This document shows, one piece after another, positions 1 to 5,632 of a DNA stretch of 5,806 bases. The stretch is taken from assembly GCA_019234035.1 (NCBI GenBank), contig JAFALX010000246.1:1-5806 (forward strand), written 5' to 3'. How positions within the stretch are numbered: the stretch's first letter is position 1; every line of letters starts with the position of its first letter. This DNA is from Candidatus Dormiibacterota bacterium. Its GTDB lineage: Bacteria; Chloroflexota; Dormibacteria; Aeolococcales; Aeolococcaceae. Under the pieces are notes generated by a model. It searched no databases. It was given only the letters and a program-made list of their open reading frames with translations, and had not been told where the DNA came from. A program made the translations under genes and the position numbers.

Positions 1-378
1 TCCACGAACCCGGCTCCGACGAGCTCGCCGTCGACGAACTCTGCGCCCGCGACGCCGCTTCCGACCGGTGAGACGGCGACGCTGAGCAACAGCGCGAGCG
101 GCACCACCACCTACGTGCGCGTCGGGGCGGTCGTCTACGTGACGCTGACCGACGCCCCGCCCTATCGGTTCACGGCCCCGTCGTCGAGCGATCAGACCGT
201 GTTGGGCACCGTCGCGTCGACGCAGACGGCCGCGGAAGCCACCGCTGAGTTCCGCGCGCTCCAACCCGGCACCGCGACGATCAGCGCGACCGAGAACCCC
301 GTGTGCCTGCCGCAGTGCGGCCTGCCCTCACGGCTGTGGGGGGCGACGGTGGTCGTCACCCCCCACCCCGTTCCCTGA
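1..378 (+). CDS. C-terminal part of a secreted-looking beta-sandwich protein (5' end outside window)
   Basis: Frame 1 is open from the first base of the window to the TGA at 376-378, giving at least 125 residues of a gene that starts upstream. The GTG at 115 lies inside this frame and is not taken as the start. The visible part opens with a Ser/Thr/Pro/Ala-rich linker of about 22 residues (STNPAPTSSPSTNSAP...), as found between a signal peptide or lipobox and a folded exported domain. A compact beta-rich domain follows: VGAVVYVTL, then a Y-R-F-T-A-P-S-S-S strand-turn, F-R-A-L-Q-P-G-T-A-T-I-S-A, a CLPQC pair that could form a disulfide, and a final strand LWGATVVVTP. The 'VG..V.V.L ... F.A..PG.A.I.A ... 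VVV.P' pattern resembles small Ig-like or chagasin-like extracellular domains, but this is resemblance only and I do not recognise the gene. It is convergent with the giant gene, with 7 bases between the stops. Export is inferred because the N-terminus is not visible. Confidence 0.75.
   Translation, partial: STNPAPTSSPSTNSAPATPLPTGETATLSNSASGTTTYVRVGAVVYVTLTDAPPYRFTAPSSSDQTVLGTVASTQTAAEATAEFRALQPGTATISATENPVCLPQCGLPSRLWGATVVVTPHPVP
336..366. terminator. GC-rich hairpin at the convergent gene junction, possible bidirectional terminator
   Basis: GTGGGGGG (336-343) is the perfect reverse complement of CCCCCCAC (359-366). After one C/A mismatch (344/358) the stem continues as GACG (345-348) against CGTC (354-357), closing a 5-base loop, GTGGT. 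It lies just before the stop of the plus-strand gene and 19 bases past the TAA of the giant minus-strand gene, where a terminator would be expected for the latter. There is no T-run on either side, so it would have to be a U-less hairpin of the kind proposed for high-GC actinobacteria. The plus-strand copy is inside coding sequence. The structure is seen; the function is inferred. Confidence 0.5.
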
Positions 379-385
379 TGCAGGG

Positions 386-3300
386 TTAGAACGCGGTCGC
401 CGAATGACTGCGGGTGTGGGCCTGGCCGCCGCCCGAACCGGGCGTATGCGTCCCGCCGGGAGCCGCCAGGCCGCCAGGCAGCGTGTACATCGCTTCGTTG
501 AGCGTGCTGCCCGATGCGGGCTGACCGACGGCGAACACCGACCACGCCTTGCCGGCCATGAACGACGCGGAGATGTAGTCGCCGACCATCGGTCCCTGGG
601 TGGTCGGGGCGAGCTCACTCAGGGTCATCGGCCCCGCCACCTGCGTGGCGGTGCCCCAGCTCGTGCCGCCGTTGGTCGAGGAGATGAAGCCGACGTCCAG
701 CTGACACGACGTGCACGACGCGACCGGGTAGTAGTAGTAGTAGAGGCCGAGGTGCGCTGACGACCCGCTGGTGCTCCGGTCGACCGCCAGGCCGGGGATG
801 AAGTGGTCGGCACCGCTGGTGGTCGCATCAATGGGCACGCGGGTGACACTGCTCCAGCTCGTGCCGTTGCTCGACTTCGACATCACGATGTCGTTCGACG
901 TGCACCCGCTGCGGAAGCGGCAGTCCTGCCAGACCACGTAGACGCGGCCCGATGAATCGATCTCGGCCGAGGGCAGCGGCTCGGTGCGAAGGCCGCCGGC
1001 CGCGGCATGGTCGGAGACCGATGAGATCGCGCGGCTGGAGTTCCAGCTGCTGCCACCGTTGGTCGACACGAACGCCCGCATCTGCGATGCGGAATCGGCG
1101 AAGTACGGGACGATGACGGTGCCGTTCGGCTGCACCAGCGGCTGGCCGCCGAGGCCATGCGCGTTGTCAGACGTGCCGCGCGCCGCGGACCAGGTGGCGC
1201 CGCCGTTGGTCGACGTGATCATCCGCAGCAGGTTGCTCTGCGTGTTGTCGTCGAACTCGATGTAGCAGTTGCCGTAATGGGAGCTGGCCGGCGTCGTGTC
1301 GCACACGATCCACGACTTGTCAAAGTCGTCTCCTGTTGACGTGATCGCCTGGACCGCCGGGCTCCACGTCACGCCGTCCGGCGAGGTGTTCACCGCGACG
1401 CCGAGGGCGGTGACGCTCGAGTTGATGGTCAGCGATTCGGCGATCCAGAGGCCGGCCTTCGGGTCGTAGGCGACTGCCGGGTCACTGACGCGCGCCCAGC
1501 CGAGATTCGGGCTGCCGCCCTGCACCGTGGTCAGCCCGGGGAGCAGGCCCTGGGTCCACGAGGCGCCGCCGTTTGTGGTGGTCGCGAACCCGATGGCATC
1601 AGCGCCGCCGTTGTTGAAGCGACCAACCTGGAAGACCGACACCATCGTCGATCCGTTCGACAGCGTGTCGGGCTCGACCTGCGTCGCGTGCTCGGCGTTC
1701 GGGTCGGTGAACGGATCGCTGCTGAGCTGCACCAGTCCGGGCGGGCCCGTGCCAGTCACCGTCAGCGACACCGTGGCCTGATGCGAGGCCGTGCCCTCAG
1801 TGCCGGTCACCGTCAGCGTGTAACCACCGGGTGCGGCGGTGCCTGCATTCACATTGAGCGTGGTGCTGCCGCCCGCTGTGACACTGCTCGCAGCCAGCGA
1901 CGCCGTGGCGCCACTCGGGGTCCCGCTCAGACTCAGCGAGACCGTGCCGGCGTTGCCGGAGACGACCGTGGTGCTGATGGTCGAGCTCCCAGAGGCGTTT
2001 GCCGCAAGTGTCAGGCCGGTCGGGTTGGCGGCGATGGAGAAGTCGTTCGGCTGCACCGTCAGTGACACGGTGGTGGAGTGCGTCGCCGCCCCCTCCGTAC
2101 CGGTCACCGTGAGCGTGTACGTGCCAGGAGCAGCGGTGCCCGCGTTGACGTTGAGCGCCGACGACGAGCCGGCGGTCACGCTCGCGGGTGTGAGTGATGC
2201 GGTCGCGCCCGAAGGCGTGCCGCCGACGGTCAGCGATACCGTCGCGGCCGACCCCGAGGTGACGGCTGTGCTGATGGTGGAGCTGCCTGCAGCTCCCTGC
2301 GCCAGCGACAGGCTCGTTGGATTCGCGCTGATGGAGAAGTCGTTGCCGACAACGGTCAGCGAGGCAGACGTCGAATGCGTCGCAGACGTCCCAGTGCCGG
2401 TGATGGTGATCGGGTAGGTCCCGGGCGGTGTCGTTGACGACGTGGTCACCGTCAGCGTCGAGCTCCCGCCCGAGGTGACGCTCGCCGGATTGAACGCAGC
2501 GGTCGCACCGGACGGCAGGCCGCTCGCGCTGAGTGTCACGTTCTGCGCCGATCCGCTCGTGACGGCGGTGGTGATCGTGCTGGTCGCGCTGCCGCCCTGG
2601 GTGACGGAGGTCGGGCTGAACGCGCCGGCGCTGATGCTGAAGTCACTCGGCGGGGGGCCATTCGGAGTGACCGACACGTCGTCGAGGTACATGTACGTCA
2701 GATCGCCGTAGCCGTCACCGTGCGCGTTGAAGTACAGCTCCACGTTCTGGCCGGCGTACGGCGTCATGTCGAACGTCACCTGCGTCCAGGCCTGCGCGTT
2801 GCTGCAGACCTTCATGACAGACGCCAGCGTGTTCCCGGAGGTGTCGCGGATCTGCGCCTCCTGCCAGTCGTACGTGATCGTGTCGGTGGTCGACGGCCAG
2901 TACCAGTAGCTCAGCGTCGAGCCTCCCGCCGGTACGCTGATCGTCTGCGTCAGGCTGCTGTCACCATTCGGCTCAGGCTCGGTGTTGGCGCCGAGCAGCG
3001 CGGAGTAGCTGCCGCTGTGCGTCGGTGTTGTGACCACTGCCGGCGAATACACGCCGCCCGTGGTCCAGCTGCTCAGGCTGCCGGTCTCGAAGCCGCCGTT
3101 GGTCACGACGGCGCCGCCGCCGCTGCCGGTGACGGTCAGTGAGACCGTGGTGGCGTGCGTCGCCGAGCCCTCCGTACCGGTGATGGTCAGCGTGTAGCTC
3201 CCGGGTGTCGCCGTTCCCGCGTTGACGTTCAGCGCGGTGCTGTTCCCGGCGGTGACGCTGCCGGCGGCCAGCGACGCGCTCGCACCGGCGGGCGTTCCGC

Positions 3301-5086
3301 TCACACTCAGGGACACCGTCCCGGCTGCGCCCGACGTGACCGCGGTGCTGATGGTGGAACTGCCCGCTGCGTTCTGCTGCAGCGTCAGGCTCGTCGGGCT
3401 GGCACTGATCGAGAAGTCATTGCTCACCGTGCCGCCGCAGCTCGGGAACTTGAACGAGCCGACGCGCGTATGCCAGTTGAAGTCGCCGTTGGAGGGGATG
3501 TACTGGTTGACGTACCAGAACGTGCAGTCGTCGCTCGGGTCGACCGACATCCCGCTGTAGTCGCCCCATCGGTTGCCGGGATTGCCGACCGACGGAATCT
3601 GCGAGCCGCCACCGGTGTACAGGGTCGTCTCACCCTGCGGCAAGGTCCCGGCCGGGTCGGAGGCGAGCCGCCCTGTGTACGCAATGCCCGGGTGCAACGA
3701 CGAGCTCGAGGTGCTGTAGCCAAGCGCGACGTCGCCCGACTTGTCCATGCCGATCGACGGCATCCACCGATACGTGCTGTTCGGAGCGTACGTACCCGAC
3801 TGGAACATTCCAAGCGTGGATCCGCTCGGACGGAGCTCGTACCAGTTCACGCCGACCGAGCTGCCCGCCACCACGGAGTGCGTGACCATGATCGACTCGT
3901 GGTCGCCGAAGTTCCGGTACGGCAGGTCGTACATCAGCCGGTCACCGAGCGAATCCAGCTGCTGGCTCGTGCCCGACTGCGGGATGCACGTACCCTGGCC
4001 GCCACATGCTTCGCTGAACCCACCCGGCACCGCGAGGTTGGTCTGCGCGCTGAGCGTCGAGTTCGCGGGGGTGTTCCAGTCGACGTGCAGCTGCCAGTAC
4101 GCAAGCGCGTTCGATGTCGTGGGCGAGATGCCCACGAGCCACTCCGGCGTGCCGGCCGCGGGTGGCGTGGTGCCGTTGAGGGTCGCCGGGAGCACGGTGT
4201 TCTCACCGCTCGAGTTGAGGGAGAAGCACTGCGAAGAGGCCGCAGCCCCGGTGAGCATGGCGGCGCGGTTCAGCGCGCAGGTCTCCTCGCCGAGACCCGT
4301 TGTGCCGCTCGCGTTGAAGCGGTTGACCGTGAGGTAGTACCCGTCGGGCCACACCCCGAGCTTCGGATAGTCAGGGAAGTCTGCGTACTGGAAGCTGTAC
4401 CGGTTCCACGATCCGGTGGCGTCGGCGCTCGTCGATACGGCCACGCAAACATAGAAAGGCTGCGTTGAGACCTCGAGCTGCTCAACGACCCAGCGCTGCG
4501 ACAGCGTGTCCCACTGGACGGTGCCATCACCGTCGTTGTTCGACTGGCAGGAGCCGCCGAACCCCGACCACAGCGTGTTGGTGTTCTCCGGGCCGAGCAG
4601 CAACCCGCCGCTCTTGTTGTAGACCGCAATCTGTGCATTGACGATCTCGAAGAACTGCGTCGTGCCGGCGGCGCCGGTGCTGTCCGACGGGATGACGCCC
4701 GAGTTGTCCGGGACACCGTCGAAGTTGTTGTTCGCTGCAGGCGCGTTCGCCGACGGCGCGAGGCCGCCGCTTGTGTCAGCCGACCGCGGTCCCTGGGGGC
4801 CTGGCGCCTTGTGCTTCACCGTGTGCGTCGTCGTCCTTGTCGTCCCCGGCTTATACGAGTGCAGAGGCCGCGATGTGTCGTGGTGGGTATCCGATGAGAC
4901 GACGGGCGGCACCGACGAGGTCGCCGCTGCCGCGCGCAACGGCGAAGCGGAAACCAGACCCAGAGTGATCGATGCCGCGGTGAATACCGAGGCGAGCACG
5001 AAGGCGCTGAAACCGCGCGAGCTGCCGCGCATCGCGACGTGCTGCTGAGACCCATTGCGTTCGTGACGCCCGCGACGACCAGGCAT
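386..5086 (-). CDS. Giant exported multidomain protein: beta-propeller-like N-domain, Ig-like repeats, CBM-like domain, Asp-box sialidase-like C-domain
   Basis: A single uninterrupted frame of 1566 residues runs from ATG at 5086 to TAA at 386-388. The N-terminus has a basic stretch (MPGRRGRHER), a hydrophobic core (about 26-47) and an Ala-rich cleavage region (VSAS / RAAAAT, about 47-56), as in a Sec signal peptide. No lipobox Cys is seen. Residues 57-122 are a low-complexity Thr/Pro/His linker. Residues 123-555 are a beta-rich domain with motifs D239-YPKLGVWPDGYY and N505-RWGDYSGMSVDP and several Cys; it recalls uncharacterised propeller-like bacterial exoproteins. Ig-like repeats lie at 556-653, 814-914, 915-1013 and 1014-1111. 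A jelly-roll, carbohydrate-binding-like domain lies at about 660-808 (NGGFETGSLSSW ... YLDDVSV). Residues 1112 to about 1530 carry Asp boxes whose Trp are 1177, 1241, 1299, 1348, 1411 and 1477. No N-terminal RIP arginine motif of true sialidases is evident, so binding or adhesion is as likely as catalysis. There is no LPXTG or C-terminal membrane segment. The start at 5086 is preferred because a G-rich run precedes it; Met19 (5032) would give a shorter, more typical signal peptide but lacks a ribosome binding site. No precise function is claimed. Confidence 0.93.
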   Translation of the reverse strand: MPGRRGRHERNGSQQHVAMRGSSRGFSAFVLASVFTAASITLGLVSASPLRAAAATSSVPPVVSSDTHHDTSRPLHSYKPGTTRTTTHTVKHKAPGPQGPRSADTSGGLAPSANAPAANNNFDGVPDNSGVIPSDSTGAAGTTQFFEIVNAQIAVYNKSGGLLLGPENTNTLWSGFGGSCQSNNDGDGTVQWDTLSQRWVVEQLEVSTQPFYVCVAVSTSADATGSWNRYSFQYADFPDYPKLGVWPDGYYLTVNRFNASGTTGLGEETCALNRAAMLTGAAASSQCFSLNSSGENTVLPATLNGTTPPAAGTPEWLVGISPTTSNALAYWQLHVDWNTPANSTLSAQTNLAVPGGFSEACGGQGTCIPQSGTSQQLDSLGDRLMYDLPYRNFGDHESIMVTHSVVAGSSVGVNWYELRPSGSTLGMFQSGTYAPNSTYRWMPSIGMDKSGDVALGYSTSSSSLHPGIAYTGRLASDPAGTLPQGETTLYTGGGSQIPSVGNPGNRWGDYSGMSVDPSDDCTFWYVNQYIPSNGDFNWHTRVGSFKFPSCGGTVSNDFSISASPTSLTLQQNAAGSSTISTAVTSGAAGTVSLSVSGTPAGASASLAAGSVTAGNSTALNVNAGTATPGSYTLTITGTEGSATHATTVSLTVTGSGGGAVVTNGGFETGSLSSWTTGGVYSPAVVTTPTHSGSYSALLGANTEPEPNGDSSLTQTISVPAGGSTLSYWYWPSTTDTITYDWQEAQIRDTSGNTLASVMKVCSNAQAWTQVTFDMTPYAGQNVELYFNAHGDGYGDLTYMYLDDVSVTPNGPPPSDFSISAGAFSPTSVTQGGSATSTITTAVTSGSAQNVTLSASGLPSGATAAFNPASVTSGGSSTLTVTTSSTTPPGTYPITITGTGTSATHSTSASLTVVGNDFSISANPTSLSLAQGAAGSSTISTAVTSGSAATVSLTVGGTPSGATASLTPASVTAGSSSALNVNAGTAAPGTYTLTVTGTEGAATHSTTVSLTVQPNDFSIAANPTGLTLAANASGSSTISTTVVSGNAGTVSLSLSGTPSGATASLAASSVTAGGSTTLNVNAGTAAPGGYTLTVTGTEGTASHQATVSLTVTGTGPPGLVQLSSDPFTDPNAEHATQVEPDTLSNGSTMVSVFQVGRFNNGGADAIGFATTTNGGASWTQGLLPGLTTVQGGSPNLGWARVSDPAVAYDPKAGLWIAESLTINSSVTALGVAVNTSPDGVTWSPAVQAITSTGDDFDKSWIVCDTTPASSHYGNCYIEFDDNTQSNLLRMITSTNGGATWSAARGTSDNAHGLGGQPLVQPNGTVIVPYFADSASQMRAFVSTNGGSSWNSSRAISSVSDHAAAGGLRTEPLPSAEIDSSGRVYVVWQDCRFRSGCTSNDIVMSKSSNGTSWSSVTRVPIDATTSGADHFIPGLAVDRSTSGSSAHLGLYYYYYPVASCTSCQLDVGFISSTNGGTSWGTATQVAGPMTLSELAPTTQGPMVGDYISASFMAGKAWSVFAVGQPASGSTLNEAMYTLPGGLAAPGGTHTPGSGGGQAHTRSHSATAF
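1754..2647 (-). repeat. Three tandem Ig-like repeats (copies R2, R3, R4) inside the giant gene
   Basis: Each unit is about 98-101 codons and begins (N/S)DFSI followed by a strand pair. It contains a S-T-I-(S/T)-T-x-V motif, then SG.(P)SGATA, and ends near (S/A)SLTV or VSLTV. R2 covers 2345-2647, R3 2048-2344 and R4 1754-2047. R3 and R4 share LNVNAGTAAPG and LTVTGTEG and are close copies. R2 is diverged: TTSSTTPPG replaces NVNAGTAAPG, and TGTGTSATH replaces TGTEGxAxH. Such repeats usually act as stalks that hold outer domains away from the cell surface. Confidence 0.85.
2663..3109 (-). other. Region encoding a CBM-like (jelly-roll) domain of the giant protein
   Basis: Residues about 660-808 open with VTNGGFETGSLSSWTTGG, a typical start of carbohydrate-binding jelly-roll domains (N-G-x-F-E-x-G-x-L-x-x-W). 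A Ser-Gly-Ser-Tyr-(S)-Ala-Leu-Leu turn follows, then S-L-T-Q-T-I-S-V-P-A and L-S-Y-W-Y-W, then W-T-Q-V-T-F-D-M-T-P-Y-A-G-Q-N-V, and the domain closes with the Y-L-D-D-V-S-V calcium-site strand common to these folds. The ligand cannot be read from the sequence. The fold assignment is by motif recognition only. Confidence 0.65.
3128..3421 (-). repeat. Isolated Ig-like repeat (copy R1) inside the giant gene
   Basis: Residues 556-653 begin NDFSISASPTSLTL and end TVSLTVTG. They contain STISTAVTSG, SGTPAGASA, LNVNAGTATPG and TGTEGSATH. In these blocks R1 matches R3 and R4 more closely than R2. It is separated from R2-R4 by the CBM-like domain at 2663-3109. The DNA also retains similarity: the run encoding NVNAG at about 3210-3235 matches that at about 2140-2157 almost base for base. 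Confidence 0.85.
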
Positions 5087-5251
5087 GCTCGACCCCCCCC
5101 GCGGACGGTGCGCACCTGTCGCGCTCGTCCGGTCAGTCCGCGGCGGCGTTAGTCTACGTGTAAGGCGGTGCGTTGCGCGCGCGTTGCCGCGTTGTTACGC
5201 GATGTCGGACCTTGTGCGTTCGCCAAGACAAGAGGTGGTCAGCGGCCTCGC
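5087..5251. other. Intergenic leader between the P-II gene and the giant gene
   Basis: These 165 bases contain no gene. Read on the minus strand, they hold three copies of CAACGC (5189-5194, 5181-5186, 5170-5175) and a TAGACT hexamer (5151-5156) that could be a -10 element about 64 bases before the start codon. No matching -35 is seen at 17-18 bases. The only stem-loop possibilities after the P-II stop are 4-5 base pairs without a T-run, so there is no convincing terminator. Read-through from the amtB-glnK operon cannot be excluded. Confidence 0.4.
5093..5100 (-). promoter_or_regulatory. G8 tract acting as probable ribosome binding site for the giant gene
   Basis: On the minus strand the bases before the ATG at 5086 read GGGGGGGG-TCGAGC-ATG. 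A purine run 6 bases upstream of the start can pair with the pyrimidine-rich 16S tail and is the main support for this start over Met19. An eight-base homopolymer at this place is also slippage-prone, which could vary the spacing. Confidence 0.4.
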
Positions 5252-5620
5252 CTAGTGTCCCCAGTGTTCCGGCTGCTTGTGCTGAATCGTGTCCTCGCCG
5301 CGCTCGCCCGTGCGGATGCGAACGGCATCCTCGACGGGAAGGATGAAGATCTTGCCGTCACCGATCTCCCCGGTCCTGGCCGCCGTGGTGACGGCGTCTG
5401 TGACCGACGTCACGTGGTCCTCGGGAACGACGACCTCGATCTTCACCTTGCGCTGCAGGGAGATGTTCACCCTCGCGCCGCGGTACGTTTCGGTGTAGCC
5501 GCGCTGCTGACCGCACCCGAGGACCTCGGTGACCGTGACACCCGATGCGCCAAGCCCGTCCAGCGCATCCTGCACGGCCTGCAGCCTCTCGGGACGGATG
5601 ATCGCTTCCACTTTCTTCAT
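5252..5620 (-). CDS. glnK: P-II family nitrogen regulatory protein (GlnB/GlnK type) lacking the modifiable Tyr51
   Basis: This 122-residue protein aligns without gaps, from memory, to E. coli GlnB over residues 1-112. It is a small trimeric sensor of ATP/ADP and 2-oxoglutarate that binds ammonium channels and nitrogen enzymes in the cytoplasm. MKKVEAIIRP opens the ferredoxin-like core. The T-loop spans about 37-55, with Gln39, Arg47 and Lys58 retained, then KVKIEVVVP, the B-loop TGEIGDGKIF (83-92, Lys90 kept), and the C-loop Arg101 and Arg103 in RIRTGERG. The T-loop tip reads YRGARVNIS, so position 51 is Val rather than the Tyr that is uridylylated in proteobacteria or adenylylated in actinobacteria; position 49 is Ala, not the phosphorylated Ser of cyanobacteria. 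A 10-residue His-rich tail (QHKQPEHWGH) extends beyond the usual end. The start at 5620 is chosen because GAGG lies 8 bases upstream and the MKK start matches the family; a longer frame would run into amtB. The gene directly follows amtB, so glnK is the likelier name, but glnB cannot be excluded. Confidence 0.93.
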   Translation of the reverse strand: MKKVEAIIRPERLQAVQDALDGLGASGVTVTEVLGCGQQRGYTETYRGARVNISLQRKVKIEVVVPEDHVTSVTDAVTTAARTGEIGDGKIFILPVEDAVRIRTGERGEDTIQHKQPEHWGH

Positions 5621-5628
5621 GTCGTCGT

Positions 5629-5632
5629 CCTC
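5629..5632 (-). promoter_or_regulatory. Shine-Dalgarno site of the P-II gene, overlapping the amtB stop codon
   Basis: On the minus strand TGAGG joins the amtB stop (TGA, 5631-5633) with a GAGG ribosome binding site, 8 bases before the P-II ATG. This fixes the P-II start and suggests translational coupling between channel and regulator. Confidence 0.7.

Noticed and set aside
386..480. Sortase or membrane anchor at the C-terminus of the giant protein
   Set aside because: The end is Gly/His/Ser/Thr-rich (GSGGGQAHTRSHSATAF). It has no LPXTG and no hydrophobic segment; TLPGG upstream does not fit the motif.
192..545. Minus-strand frame across the convergent junction
   Set aside because: It overlaps the ends of both real genes, is Arg-rich and has no recognisable domain.
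1839..2417. Plus-strand open frame of 192 codons with repeated VSDAVAP-like units
   Set aside because: The apparent repeat is the antisense image of the Ig-like repeats R3 and R4 of the minus-strand gene.
3155..4468. Long plus-strand open frame of 437 codons antisense to the giant gene
   Set aside because: Its translation is Arg/Ala/Val-rich with no domain sense, as expected for the antisense of a GC-rich gene. The opposite frame gives clear domains throughout.
5225..5254. Possible terminator right after the P-II stop codon
   Set aside because: Only 4-5 pair stems (for example GAGG/CCTC or CTTGT/ACAAG) with large loops and no T-run can be drawn.
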